A stretch of 64,000 nt of DNA from PHAA01 sp964457945. GTDB taxonomy: Bacteria > Bacillota > Syntrophomonadia > Syntrophomonadales > Syntrophomonadaceae. Positions 18,408 to 27,317 of this stretch are shown here, one piece after another; position 1 is the first letter of the stretch, and every line of letters starts with the position of its first letter. The translations under genes and the position numbers were made by a program. The notes under the pieces are model-generated. The model searched no databases, was not told the DNA's origin, and was given only the letters and a program-made list of their open reading frames with translations. The stretch spans positions 1 to 64,000 of the forward strand of contig CAYWFX010000011.1 in NCBI GenBank assembly GCA_964457945.1. The letters are read 5' to 3'.

Positions 18408-19769
18408 CTACCTTTCCTGGCTGAAACCAGCCAGATAGCGTGCATATAAAAGGGGTCTTTGAACTGATCTAAGGCGGGTAGCAGGTTCACCAATTAAGGT
18501 GAATACCTGCCGAGCTGGTCTCAGGTTGGCCTCTATAAACCATATTTTTCCAGTGTTATCAATTCCGATATCAATACCCAGTTCTCCCATACTCGATGTA
18601 CTGGCTTCCAAGGCCCGAGCCGCTTCTATGGAAAGATAGTTTATCTCGGTCAGTATTCGTTCTCTTTGTATAGGGTCACTAAATTTTTTAACCAGTACTT
18701 TTTCTACTTTGCTTGCGCTTCCACCCGAAAAGATATTACTGGTTATTGAGCCTCTTCTTCCAATACGACAGGCTTTGCCGGTAATTAACCATTTTCCGGT
18801 ATGGTCTTTTTGCACCAGGATGCGTACATCGACTAAATTGCCATCTACTCTTAATAGATTAATGCGCTGCTGAACGATATAGTCCTGCTTGCCCATAAAC
18901 CTGCTTAATCTATGCCGCAGACCATTTATTCCATTAGAGGTCCCTATGCGCGGTTGGGAGCTCGCTTGGTATTGGTAATCATACATATTGGATTTTTTTC
19001 TTTTTAGTACTCTGATTATATTTCTTCCCTTTGAGCCGTTAACTGGCTTTAGATAGACTGCGCCATATTTTCTCAGCATCCGATCTATATGGTGAAAACT
19101 TGTTACCAGGCAGGTATCTGGTAGATAGGAGCTTAAAGTGGGATGCCCGGATAATATTTTATGGTTTTCCCATTTTCCAATCACAGTTGGGTTAATGAAC
19201 TTACACCCCAGGGATTGCATTTTTTTGCGTATCTGCAATTTGGGCTTAGAATATCCTGCCTCACGTGGGTAAACAACATCGGGGATCGGAAACACACCTC
19301 TTTTCCAACCACCTTTTCCATAAGTATAGCCATTAATGTTTTTTTTGCTAAAGTTAACGCTATTTGTGCTAAATGCAAAACAAATTTGTCCCATTGCCGT
19401 TCCAAACTTAATTAACTGGCTTATGAAAAAGCTCTGACTTCCGAAGGGGCGACTACTATCGCTGCCACTATCAACCATGATTCCAACTACCGGGCCTAAA
19501 TGTATTCCTTCATCATTTCTACATATTCCATATTTACTAGAAGCTGATAAATGTAATTGCTTCAGAACACTCACGCTGATATTCATGTTCCTTCCAGATA
19601 TTTGGCGACCCATGCTTATTTTTTGTGGAGTGGATAGTCGGCCTGCATAAAGAGTTATTTTATCCCCTTCCTGTAAACCTAACGCCTCAGCAATTTCGGT
19701 GCCCATGAATAAGTTGCCTCTGCTTAACCGAGGATTTCTATGGGCTATAACTGTGCGAAATTTTTGCAT
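18408..19769 (-). CDS. YheC/YheD-type ATP-grasp protein, first of a tandem pair
   Basis: The 453-residue protein has the same two-part design: an N-terminal domain (RGNLFMGTEIAEALGLQEGD, up to GPVVGIMVDSG) and an ATP-grasp domain with VYLKPVNGSKGRNII, VDVRILVQKDHTG and LGIDIGID...IWFIEANLRP. The last motif has Leu-Arg where relatives have Ser-Lys. Pairs of such genes are typical of spore formers, where they associate with the spore surface. A plausible job is ATP-dependent ligation of amino acids or small acids, but this is unproven. It is the promoter-proximal gene, read away from the QueG-like gene. Confidence 0.85.
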   Translation of the reverse strand: MQKFRTVIAHRNPRLSRGNLFMGTEIAEALGLQEGDKITLYAGRLSTPQKISMGRQISGRNMNISVSVLKQLHLSASSKYGICRNDEGIHLGPVVGIMVDSGSDSSRPFGSQSFFISQLIKFGTAMGQICFAFSTNSVNFSKKNINGYTYGKGGWKRGVFPIPDVVYPREAGYSKPKLQIRKKMQSLGCKFINPTVIGKWENHKILSGHPTLSSYLPDTCLVTSFHHIDRMLRKYGAVYLKPVNGSKGRNIIRVLKRKKSNMYDYQYQASSQPRIGTSNGINGLRHRLSRFMGKQDYIVQQRINLLRVDGNLVDVRILVQKDHTGKWLITGKACRIGRRGSITSNIFSGGSASKVEKVLVKKFSDPIQRERILTEINYLSIEAARALEASTSSMGELGIDIGIDNTGKIWFIEANLRPARQVFTLIGEPATRLRSVQRPLLYARYLAGFSQER

Positions 19770-20009
19770 TACTTTACCTCCACTTTAAATTCCTTAATCT
19801 TAAGATATGAAAACCCTGTTATGCATGTGCATATTGTATAGATACTTCTCGTAATAGCCTGATTTCCTTAAATTGTATGTCTAACGTATTAACAGTTCTT
19901 GTTTTTTGCTATAATATAATCAGTCAAACACGGTAACATATGATATTTACATAATAATTTCATTGGCCACTTCTGTTTTTTATATTTAGTTATTGAAAGG
20001 AGTTATACA

Positions 20010-20885
20010 ATGGAAGCGAATATGGAAGTAAATGACGAATTAAAGGCTCGGATTAAGCAATTTTGTCAGGATGCTGGTGTGGATATTATAGGTTTTACTT
20101 CGGTAGAGCGATGGAATGAATATGATGAAGTCCCTGTTGATTTCCGACCGCAGGCCCTATGGGAACCAGCACGAACTGTAATTGTTCTGGGGGTTGGTAT
20201 GCCATTACCAATTGTTGAAACCACCCCTTCCATATTGCATAAAGAAACTTATGATACCGCCAACCGTACCCTGGATAGCATGGCGTTCAATCTGGTTCGT
20301 TTCTTAAACCGTCTGGGACATGCTGCATACTTTTTTACCCGCGACGGTTTTGGAAGCTTAAGGCTCTTGAAGGATAGACCTCAGGCTGCTTTTGGACATA
20401 TAATAGCTGCCAAGTATGCAGGTCTAGGCACCGTCGGCCTCAGTAATTGTCTGCTTACTCCTGAGTTTGGCTCGCGGGTACGTTTTGTATCCATTTTCAC
20501 CTCGGCAGTCTTGTCATCTGACCCGATTATCGAGAAGGATATATGTATAAAGTGCGAGACCTGTGCGAAATGTTGTCCAGTGGATGCCTTGACTCTCCGC
20601 GAAGACCAGTTTAAAGGTGATTATAATGTGATGGCGTGCCTGGACCGGCATATGGAATTAACCGGACAAAAAGCCTATCCTTGTGGAATCTGCACCAAGG
20701 TATGTCCCATAGGGAAAGATCGCCTTCTATACAAACAGAAAGGGATTGTGAAAAAATACCTGCAAGAAGAGGAAGCCCTGGCTGCCAATCCCAATGACCC
20801 AGCTTATAAAACATGGACTCATGTCCGTAAATATGGCAGTTGGAACAAGGACTACCCTCGCGATGGTGAGCTAGTAAAAAAATGA
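20010..20885 (+). CDS. QueG-like iron-sulfur protein
   Basis: This 291-residue protein resembles epoxyqueuosine reductase QueG and its relatives. It has YAGLGTVGLSNCLLTPEFGS, the cobalamin-binding-region signature, then a 4Fe-4S pair: C-x2-C-x2-C-x3-C at 179-189 and C-x2-C-x3-C at 225-232. The family uses cobalamin and iron-sulfur clusters for reductions; many clostridial members are not true QueG. The usual HEAT-like C-terminal extension of QueG is absent. It is followed after 24 bases by a cupin enzyme gene. Substrate uncertain. Confidence 0.75.
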   Translation: MEANMEVNDELKARIKQFCQDAGVDIIGFTSVERWNEYDEVPVDFRPQALWEPARTVIVLGVGMPLPIVETTPSILHKETYDTANRTLDSMAFNLVRFLNRLGHAAYFFTRDGFGSLRLLKDRPQAAFGHIIAAKYAGLGTVGLSNCLLTPEFGSRVRFVSIFTSAVLSSDPIIEKDICIKCETCAKCCPVDALTLREDQFKGDYNVMACLDRHMELTGQKAYPCGICTKVCPIGKDRLLYKQKGIVKKYLQEEEALAANPNDPAYKTWTHVRKYGSWNKDYPRDGELVKK

Positions 20886-20909
20886 TATATAGATAGGGGG
20901 AAAAGAGAA

Positions 20910-21644
20910 ATGAGTATTATTAACCTGGAACAGTTTGGGGAGCAATTTAAGAGTTTGCTTGACCAAAAACCCGAGTGGCCTCGGCTTTTGGAAGAAGGTC
21001 GGGTAATGTTGAGTGAACTGGTCAGCAACCCTGATTGGTTTAAATCAACCCTGACTGGATTGGTATTGGACCAAGCTTTCTTACAAGCTCAGTGGCAATC
21101 CATAGATCCGAACGATATCCAAATTTATTTTAGTCCTGACAAAGCATTCTCGGTACGGGCTTTCATATGGGAGCCTGGAGTTATGTATCCCATTCATGAC
21201 CACGGGGCCTGGGGAATAGTTGGAGCCCATATAAATCAAATCCGCGAAAGAAAGTATGAACGGGTAGATGATGGCCTGGATGTTAACCATGCTGAAGTAA
21301 AACTCATTGCCGATGCTACTCTCTCCCCAGGCGGGACCACCTTCGTGTTGCCTATGAATGAAGGAATTCACCAGATGCAAGCTGTCAACAATCAGGTAGC
21401 AGTAACCATTCATGTATATGGTACTCCCATACGCAAGGGCTTCATCCATTATTTTGATCCCCATAGCAATACTGCCCAACGGGTGTACCCGCCTTCGATA
21501 TACAAAAAAATGCTGGCTATAAAGACACTAGGATCAATTCCTAAGCCTTGGGCTGAAGAAGTATTGACCAAAGCCCTCCACTCACCTGGACCTGATTATA
21601 TTCAGAAAGAGTGCCAGTATTCTCTTGATAAAATAAAGGGATAA
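20910..21644 (+). CDS. Cupin-fold protein of the cysteine-dioxygenase-like group
   Basis: The 244-residue protein has the cupin metal site HDHGAWG (His, His) with a following Glu region (INQIRERKYE) and a second motif with IHVYG, as in type I cysteine-dioxygenase-like proteins. The central beta barrel spans about residues 70-185, with helices on both sides. It is probably a metal-dependent oxygenase or a related enzyme; in a strict anaerobe the oxygenase activity is doubtful. AGGGGGAAAAG precedes the ATG. It shares a transcript with the QueG-like gene and ends at a terminator. Confidence 0.65.
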   Translation: MSIINLEQFGEQFKSLLDQKPEWPRLLEEGRVMLSELVSNPDWFKSTLTGLVLDQAFLQAQWQSIDPNDIQIYFSPDKAFSVRAFIWEPGVMYPIHDHGAWGIVGAHINQIRERKYERVDDGLDVNHAEVKLIADATLSPGGTTFVLPMNEGIHQMQAVNNQVAVTIHVYGTPIRKGFIHYFDPHSNTAQRVYPPSIYKKMLAIKTLGSIPKPWAEEVLTKALHSPGPDYIQKECQYSLDKIKG

Positions 21645-21654
21645 TTATGTTCTG

Positions 21655-21695
21655 AAAAAATGCCCGCCTGGATTAGTCAAGGCGGACATTTTTCA
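21655..21695 (+). terminator. Terminator after the cupin gene (bidirectional shape)
   Basis: AAAATGCCCGCC pairs with GGCGGACATTTTT over a loop of about 11 bases, followed by TTTCATTTTA. It ends the QueG-like/cupin unit. The A-rich left side could also stop minus-strand transcripts from the DUF364 gene. Confidence 0.8.
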
Positions 21696-21788
21696 TTTTA
21701 CTCTATAGTCAAATCTAATGGTGTGGGGGACCATTGGGGTTTGACCTTCGCTTCTGCAAGCGGCGCACTCAGACTACCGGTAGGCACC

Positions 21789-22535
21789 CTATTTAGACAT
21801 GGGACACAGACGATTTGCCCCATTTATCGAAGCTAATGCAGCACAGGTGGTTCCAAAAAAGTAATAAGGTTTATTTCCAATCTCGGGTATAACATCAGTA
21901 AATGTACCGTTAGCCAGGATAGTACCCGTTATTAGAAGAACATCTGAAGTTTCAACCAGTCTGGGAGTATCTTTTAATCCATCCCATACCTCAACTCCAT
22001 ACCTCAGCTCTCCTATTATATCGGGGTTTAGGTCGGTGATGTGTACGTGTTCTACTCCGAAGCGATCTTTACAATGCTCCAACAGAGCCGGTTGATAGCC
22101 GATAATTCCTACATTGCAAGCACCATGTTGATTAAATAAATATTCACTGATGTACTCGCCACACTCCTCCGGTTCATTGTTTACACAATGAACCGTGTTA
22201 GTTGTTATACCCAGTTTTTTAGCTAACGCATTTAAAACAGCCACAGCCAGTGCCTGATGACCAGGTCGATCACTAAGTGTCTTTAACAATGTATCAACGG
22301 TTCCAACAAAGGGTATCGGGTCCCCGGTAAATGCCTGTCCAATAGAGCCCTGAATCTCAGCTTGCAACAGCACTTCTTTACCCCTGATTAAGGGGAAATC
22401 CTGCCTCTCTGGATGCCCTATTGCTTCTTCAGCAGATAGAGCCCGACTGCTAACCTTTACTTCCAGTTTTGTGACTGAATCATCGGATTTGCTGATTAAT
22501 TGGCTTAAGGCCTCCTGGGCAGCAATAAAATGCAT
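21789..22535 (-). CDS. DUF364/DUF4213 protein (predicted metal-chelation family)
   Basis: The 248-residue protein has the two-part design of DUF4213 followed by DUF364: an N-terminal alpha/beta region, then a Rossmann-like half with NVGIIGYQPAL, VEHVHITDLNP and SDVLLITGTILANGT. The family is predicted to bind heavy metals and lies near molybdenum and iron importers in many anaerobes. It is the last gene of the unit that starts at the Moco-type leader (23628-23774), 18 bases after the TrmO-FmdE gene. A second, only distantly similar member sits at 33338-34084. Function is not experimentally known to me. Confidence 0.8.
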   Translation of the reverse strand: MHFIAAQEALSQLISKSDDSVTKLEVKVSSRALSAEEAIGHPERQDFPLIRGKEVLLQAEIQGSIGQAFTGDPIPFVGTVDTLLKTLSDRPGHQALAVAVLNALAKKLGITTNTVHCVNNEPEECGEYISEYLFNQHGACNVGIIGYQPALLEHCKDRFGVEHVHITDLNPDIIGELRYGVEVWDGLKDTPRLVETSDVLLITGTILANGTFTDVIPEIGNKPYYFFGTTCAALASINGANRLCPMSK

Positions 22536-22553
22536 AGATTGTTCTCCTCTCTT

Positions 22554-23363
22554 TTATGATTCTTTTAGTTCAACGGTAAAGAGTTCCTCATCAGTAAGCT
22601 TGGTGAAAGTCTCAGCATTCAGTTCCTGCCTGGCCGTTAGAGTTAAGGTGCGATTTGGTTTCTCCCATAAGCTGCGCTTAAGGCTCATTGTTTCCTGGAA
22701 TTTAAACCTCGGAGGATTAGCTAACCGAGCCCGACTTAGTCCTTGCAAGGTATCGGCCAGGCAAGCCGAACCGGTTACAGTGAGTTTTACATCCGGCCGA
22801 TTAAGATGCCCCATATATTCATCGGCTGCCAAGGCCATACGTACTGCCATAAATAAATCCGCACATTCTTCCTGATGGTGGGAAAGGGCTTGTTTTAAAA
22901 ATATATTGCGACGCATGACAGGATTATGAGCCCATATATAAGGAGTTTTAGGCGAGAATATTATATCTTGTTCATAATATGATTTGATATCCAGTACGGG
23001 AGTCCCATCAATAGCGTCCAATCCGTGTACCTGGAGGATATTGCCGTTAACTGAATCCAGATTTACCAAAGACAAGGCAATAGGATTGGGCCGATTGGGC
23101 GATCTAAGTCCGAAAACACCATATTCTGGTAGATTGGGATTCACCCTGGCGGGTACTGTTCGCAGGCAATTCCGGTCTGATTTATGAAACCAGAGTAAGA
23201 GCCATAGATGAGAGTTTTCGTCAATTCTATGCAATGCCTCACTGTATTGAGGGAAAATCTCCACTCGGGCCGGTTGCCCGGCCATGGGGACGTCATCAGG
23301 ATTAATTATTGCGGATTTAACTACCCCAATGGGTTTAAGAAATATGCCTAAATCATCTGTCAT
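22554..23363 (-). CDS. TrmO-type tRNA methyltransferase domain fused to an FmdE-like domain
   Basis: The 269-residue protein has an N-terminal TrmO/TsaA domain (about 5-145). It contains HLWLLLWFH, GVFGLRSPNRPNPIALS and HGLDAIDGTPVLDIKSY, the signature of the SAM-dependent enzyme that N6-methylates t6A37 in tRNA-Thr. The remaining 110 residues do not belong to TrmO. The stretch VTGSACLADTLQGLSRARL resembles the FmdE motif (compare CIADAVASVTGCSLGKRRL in the FmdE gene of this window). So this is probably a fusion used in a molybdenum or tungsten context. It lies between a small membrane protein and a DUF364 gene behind a Moco-type leader, which makes a purely tRNA role less likely. Confidence 0.7.
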   Translation of the reverse strand: MTDDLGIFLKPIGVVKSAIINPDDVPMAGQPARVEIFPQYSEALHRIDENSHLWLLLWFHKSDRNCLRTVPARVNPNLPEYGVFGLRSPNRPNPIALSLVNLDSVNGNILQVHGLDAIDGTPVLDIKSYYEQDIIFSPKTPYIWAHNPVMRRNIFLKQALSHHQEECADLFMAVRMALAADEYMGHLNRPDVKLTVTGSACLADTLQGLSRARLANPPRFKFQETMSLKRSLWEKPNRTLTLTARQELNAETFTKLTDEELFTVELKES

Positions 23364-23439
23364 AATACATCCAATCCTTTCTAGCCCAAATACCGTTGGT
23401 GTTATTAAATAGTCATGCCTTGAACCGTATTCACATGCA

Positions 23440-23601
23440 TTATTGGAAAAACCAGCAAAGCCACCAGAAAATGTCCATTACGACAAAGACGATGGCGGGT
23501 GCTGCCAGTAAGGATTTCACGAATGGTTGGATTGTAAGTTCCATTTTGCGATTGATACCTGCTACAATTCCTTCTCCTAACAGGTTAAAGAAACTATCCA
23601 C
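23440..23601 (-). CDS. Small membrane protein (53 aa), first after the Moco-type leader
   Basis: A GTG-initiated frame encodes VDSFFNLLGEGIVAGINRKM and ends with a hydrophobic stretch, LLAAPAIVFVVMDIFWWLCW. An in-frame TAA stands immediately before the GTG, so it cannot be longer. A weak AAGGA lies about 12 bases upstream. It has one membrane segment and no known motif. It is the first reading frame downstream of the riboswitch-like leader and would be co-transcribed with the TrmO-FmdE and DUF364 genes. It could also be the tail of a decayed permease; I cannot decide. Confidence 0.45.
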   Translation of the reverse strand: MDSFFNLLGEGIVAGINRKMELTIQPFVKSLLAAPAIVFVVMDIFWWLCWFFQ

Positions 23602-23627
23602 TTAAAAAGCTATTCCTTCTGATAGCA

Positions 23628-23774
23628 CAAAAAATGACGAAATGCGTAAAGCAAATCGCCACAATTATAAGCTGGCAATCCAATCTTCTTTCCGCACGGG
23701 AGGTCCAACCGTTTCCAGTTGAACCCTATCGGCCTGGTATCCATAGTTGACTAACAGGAAGCCAAGCTCGAAGA
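23628..23774 (-). promoter_or_regulatory. Moco-type riboswitch A with terminator
   Basis: Read on the minus strand, the leader runs CTTCGAGC ... GGCCGATAGG ... CTGGAAACGG ... CCTCCC-N5-GGAAAG. This order is shared with four other leaders here and resembles what I remember of the E. coli moaA leader (CCTCCC then GGAAAGG). A stem GGCGATTTGC / GCATTTCGTC followed by ATTTTTTG ends it as a terminator. It is the most divergent copy in its upper arm. It precedes the small membrane protein, TrmO-FmdE and DUF364 genes. Confidence 0.65.
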
Positions 23775-23883
23775 TTAAAATATTTAATTACTATTTCAGT
23801 TCTCCGTTCAATTGTCGCAATCCTGCTTACGATAGTATTTTAGCTAATATACCATACAGTGCTAAAGTGAAAAAGAAAAACTC

Positions 23884-24687
23884 CTAAAGCCTATCTTGAA
23901 TTGAATTTTTAAGAGGGGGCTGTACGCACACCATACGCGAAAGCTCTGGTATAGGCAATAGTCTCAACTCTGTATTATACAATTTTCTGAGCCGTTCTTC
24001 GGTTATTATATCCGCACTTTTACCTACGTCCAAATGCCCATTTCTGTCAAGAATCGCAGCGGTTCCACCCAGCAGTATTGCATGGTCTGGGTTGTGCGTG
24101 GTTACTATTATTGAAAAGCCTCTGTTCTGCATTATCTTCATCATACCCAGTATTCTAAACTGATTGCCATAATCCAAATGTGATGTAGGTTCGTCAAATA
24201 GTATAACCTTGGGCTCCTGAACGATCGCCCTAGCTATTGTAACCTGCTGGCGCTCACCACCGCTTATCTCTGTATAAGGTATCCCTGCCAGGTGTGCTAT
24301 ACCGAGTGTCTCAAGCGCATTGCGAGCTGCTTGTTCGTCCTCTGCCTTTGGCTTTCTGAACATACCTATTTTGGGCGCACGCCCCATTATCACAAAATTT
24401 AGCACGGTGTAGGCAAATGTGGGCGTATGCGTCTGCTGTACATAGCTGATGCACCCCGCCACCTCTTTAATACCCATTTCGCTCATTTTCCGCCCACAGA
24501 GATATATTTCACCGCTGTCCGGCTTCAAAAGATTTGCCATGCAATTTAAAAGCGTACTTTTTCCCGCTCCGTTGGGCCCGAGTATGGACATTATTTCTCC
24601 TTCTTGAAGACTAAAAGAGGCATCCTTCAATATGCTTCGGCCCTCGGCAGCATATTTAAAACAAAGATTTTTCACATGGTATATCAT
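23884..24687 (-). CDS. ABC importer 1, ATP-binding protein (FecE/BtuD/MolC type)
   Basis: The 267-residue ATPase has Walker A GPNGAGKST, signature SGGERQQVTIARA, Walker B VILFDEPTSHLD and the switch His in TTHNPDH. It powers uptake through the BtuCD-type permease encoded just upstream, whose stop overlaps this start as ATGA. Such importers carry cobalamin, heme, siderophores or, in the MolBC case, molybdate/tungstate. The Moco-type leader in front of this operon makes molybdate or tungstate the best guess. No substrate-specific residues can be read from the ATPase itself. Confidence 0.88.
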   Translation of the reverse strand: MIYHVKNLCFKYAAEGRSILKDASFSLQEGEIMSILGPNGAGKSTLLNCMANLLKPDSGEIYLCGRKMSEMGIKEVAGCISYVQQTHTPTFAYTVLNFVIMGRAPKIGMFRKPKAEDEQAARNALETLGIAHLAGIPYTEISGGERQQVTIARAIVQEPKVILFDEPTSHLDYGNQFRILGMMKIMQNRGFSIIVTTHNPDHAILLGGTAAILDRNGHLDVGKSADIITEERLRKLYNTELRLLPIPELSRMVCVQPPLKNSIQDRL

Positions 24688-25733
24688 TGCAGTCTCATCC
24701 TTTGCTTATACAGCAGCCACGCATAGAAGGGTGCGCCGATTATTCCCGTAAGTATGCTTAAAGGTAGTTCCGCAGAACCTATCGTTCGTGCTGCGGTATC
24801 TACCAGCAAAAGGAATATGGCTCCAATAAGACACGCTGCGGGCAGCAGTTCTGTATTATCCGGCCCTACAATTAATCTGCCAAAATGAGGTATGACCAAT
24901 CCTACCCATCCTATAGTACCCGCGATACACACTGAACTTGCAGTTAAAAGCGTTGAGCACGCTATTGCTACATATACTATAACCTTTACATTTGCACCCA
25001 GCGTTTTGGCTTCTTTTTCACCCAATGAAACTATGTCAATCCACCAGGATATCGCCAATAAAACCATTGCAGATACGAAAATGGTGGGCATTACGCTAAG
25101 CACTGACGTCATTTTGATATACGAAAGGCTGCCCATCTGCCAGTAGGTAATTGCGGCCAGCTGCGTATCGGGATCCGCCGTATATTTAATAAATCCCATA
25201 ATAGAAGACATCAAGCCACCTACAATAATTCCTGAAAGAACCAGCATGAGGTTCGAATCGCTTCTGATCATGCGCGGTATTAAAAGCGTAATGATAACTG
25301 CAGCAAGTCCACCACAAAAAGCGAAAAACTGTATATAAACTGAGGGTAGGGTCATTAATATTGCTATCGCCGCGCCTATACATGCTCCCGATGATACACC
25401 CAGCAAATCCGGTGATACCAGCGGGTTCCTGAATATTCCCTGATACGTTGCACCCGACATAGCAAGCGATGCGCCCACCAAAACTGCGGCTATGGTGCGG
25501 GTCAGTCGAAGCTCCATAACCACGCTCTCGGTCATAGGCTCCCAGTTGCCTGTATACCCAAATATGTTTGAAAGAATGATCTGTACACTCTCAAGTGGCG
25601 TAACTGGATATTTACCTACGCATAGGCTGAACAATGCTGTTGCTATAAGCACCAGAACAAATACAGAATTAATAGACCGAATAAGTCGTTTCTCCTGCAG
25701 GTCTCTAGGTTTGCCTCTTAATCTCAGCCACAT
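24684..25733 (-). CDS. ABC importer 1, FecCD/BtuC-type permease
   Basis: This 349-residue integral membrane protein has about nine to ten membrane helices and the family signatures RLTRTIAAVLVGASLAMSG, YQGIFRNPLVSPDLLGVSSG and GTIGWVGLVIPHFGRLIVGP. It forms the channel of a type II ABC importer as a homodimer. AAAGGTGA precedes the ATG at 25733. Genes lie in the order binding protein, permease, ATPase. The permeases of the three such importers in this window clearly share ancestry but are not recent copies of each other. Confidence 0.9.
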   Translation of the reverse strand: MWLRLRGKPRDLQEKRLIRSINSVFVLVLIATALFSLCVGKYPVTPLESVQIILSNIFGYTGNWEPMTESVVMELRLTRTIAAVLVGASLAMSGATYQGIFRNPLVSPDLLGVSSGACIGAAIAILMTLPSVYIQFFAFCGGLAAVIITLLIPRMIRSDSNLMLVLSGIIVGGLMSSIMGFIKYTADPDTQLAAITYWQMGSLSYIKMTSVLSVMPTIFVSAMVLLAISWWIDIVSLGEKEAKTLGANVKVIVYVAIACSTLLTASSVCIAGTIGWVGLVIPHFGRLIVGPDNTELLPAACLIGAIFLLLVDTAARTIGSAELPLSILTGIIGAPFYAWLLYKQRMRLQ

Positions 25734-25811
25734 GAGCTATTCACCTTTCGGGTCGTTTACCAGCACAAACACTCCCGACATGTAAAGCTGCCTTGAATGA
25801 ATCATCCATCT

Positions 25812-26849
25812 TTAGTATCCGAGGATTTTGCGTGAAAGCGTATTTCCGGGGAATACAGCGTTATAATAAGCAGTCACGTCTTTCTCGAGCTGAGCATCGC
25901 TGTAAAGCGCGGGGAACATCTTGTTCACCATCCAGAGCGTTCCAAGAGCGGAACTTGGTCCAGGCAGCTCCCAGCTTTCAAGAGAGCAGGGGGTCTTGAA
26001 CACTTGTCCCTTCTTAACAGCGGTCACGTTTTTCCATGCGGGGTCGTTCATGATTTTTTCTACCGTATAATCGGTGGAACCATAGGAGGTGATGAAAATG
26101 TATTCGGGATTCCAAGCAAATATCTGCTCAACGCCTACTTTCGGCCAAAGCTCGGTTGTTTTGATATTTTTGGCAAGGTTTTCGCCGCCCGCTGTTTCAA
26201 TCAGGTATGACTGCAGCATGGATTCATTGGCCACCATACCGATTGAGCTACCCATCATAATAGCGGTGGGCTTCTTTTTCTCATTTGCGGTGAGTGATTT
26301 CGCTTTATCAGCAACTCCTTTGTACAGGGTTTTCAGTTCTGTTGCTTTCTTCTCTGCACCCAAAATCTTTCCCAGCAAATCGTAGGTTGCAAATATCTGT
26401 TCGGTGGTTTCGGGAGCTATTCCAATAGCGGGAATATTGATGCCTTGAACCGCATTGAGAGCCTCAGTGTCGCGACCGCGGCCGATATATACATCGGGTT
26501 TCAGCGTAGCAAGCTTCTCCAGGTCGGGCGTTTTAAGGCCCGCGTTATCAAGCTTAAGAACAGAAGGTGCGATGTAATCGTACAGACAGGGGCTTTTAAT
26601 GCCATCAGATTTAGACACTAACAAATCTGCCTTGCCGAGAGCCGCAACATATGTCACAGCAACACCGTAAATCGTGGATACCTTTTTAATATCTGTTGAA
26701 ACCTCTACATTGCGGCCAGCTTGGTCAGTTATGGTTATTTTTGCGGGCGCAGCTGTTTTATTAGGCTCCGGTTTCTGCGACTGAGAGCATCCGGTTATTG
26801 CGAATATCATAACCACCGTCAACAGTAGCGCTACAAGCTTCTTACTCAT
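25812..26849 (-). CDS. ABC importer 1, substrate-binding lipoprotein
   Basis: The 345-residue protein has a lipoprotein signal ending ITGC (Cys21) and the periplasmic-binding-protein 2 fold (TroA/BtuF type): KITITDQAGRNVEV, TLKPDVYIGRGRD and NPEYIFITSYG. It captures the ligand at the membrane face and hands it to the permease. GGAGGG lies before the ATG. It is the first gene after the Moco-type leader B, and a conserved promoter block lies further upstream. Siderophore or cobalamin uptake is the alternative, but the leader argues for molybdate or tungstate. Confidence 0.88.
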   Translation of the reverse strand: MSKKLVALLLTVVMIFAITGCSQSQKPEPNKTAAPAKITITDQAGRNVEVSTDIKKVSTIYGVAVTYVAALGKADLLVSKSDGIKSPCLYDYIAPSVLKLDNAGLKTPDLEKLATLKPDVYIGRGRDTEALNAVQGINIPAIGIAPETTEQIFATYDLLGKILGAEKKATELKTLYKGVADKAKSLTANEKKKPTAIMMGSSIGMVANESMLQSYLIETAGGENLAKNIKTTELWPKVGVEQIFAWNPEYIFITSYGSTDYTVEKIMNDPAWKNVTAVKKGQVFKTPCSLESWELPGPSSALGTLWMVNKMFPALYSDAQLEKDVTAYYNAVFPGNTLSRKILGY

Positions 26850-26950
26850 CTAGTTTTCCCTCCATTAAACAAATATTTTGAAAGTTTGATCCATAATCAG
26901 TCACACCTTGATTATTGCTTACCTCCTTCCGTGTTTTTAGATCATAATTC

Positions 26951-27172
26951 CAGAAAAACCAAAAGCCCGGCAGAAAGAAGTGCCGAGCCAAGATAACTAT
27001 AAAATAGTCCCCAGCAACCAAATAGATAAGAAAGGCGAACCACGAAAAGCAGTCCGTCCGTTATCTGGTCGAATTTAGCTTCTCCTTTCCACATTGGGGG
27101 GCATGTCTGTTTCCCAACATACCTATCGGCCTGAGAACCATGGTTTTCACTTTAGGTTAACTGGCTCGGAGT
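26951..27172 (-). promoter_or_regulatory. Moco-type riboswitch B with two successive terminators
   Basis: On the minus strand: CTCCGAGCC, AACCTAAAGTGAAAACC, CAGGCCGATAGG, GGGAAACAGA, then CCCCCC-N5-GGAAAGGAGAA. A first hairpin (27032-27056, around TGCTTTTCG) is followed by CTTTCTTATC. A second, stronger one (26965-26989: GCTCGGCA, loop, TGCCGGGC) is followed by TTTTGGTTTTT. It controls importer 1. Two terminators in series are unusual for this class. Confidence 0.75.
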
Positions 27173-27191
27173 ATATTTCAGTTGTTTATAG

Positions 27192-27225
27192 CCATTTATT
27201 TCGACAAATAAATGGAAACTCCTGC
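27192..27225 (-). promoter_or_regulatory. Conserved promoter block with Spo0A-box core, before leader B
   Basis: Positions 27192-27215 form a perfect 24-bp palindrome, with TGTCGAA (minus strand, complement of 27200-27206) at its centre. This equals the core of the Spo0A box. AGGAGTTTCC stands upstream of it and TATAAA downstream as a possible -10. The same arrangement precedes leaders D and F at similar distance. Confidence 0.55.
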
Positions 27226-27317
27226 AATTTTCATAATTATTTACGAGTATCAAATGATGTGGGGATACATCTTAATAGCGGCCACAGGGATCACCAGTAT
27301 AATCCATCATTACCCAA

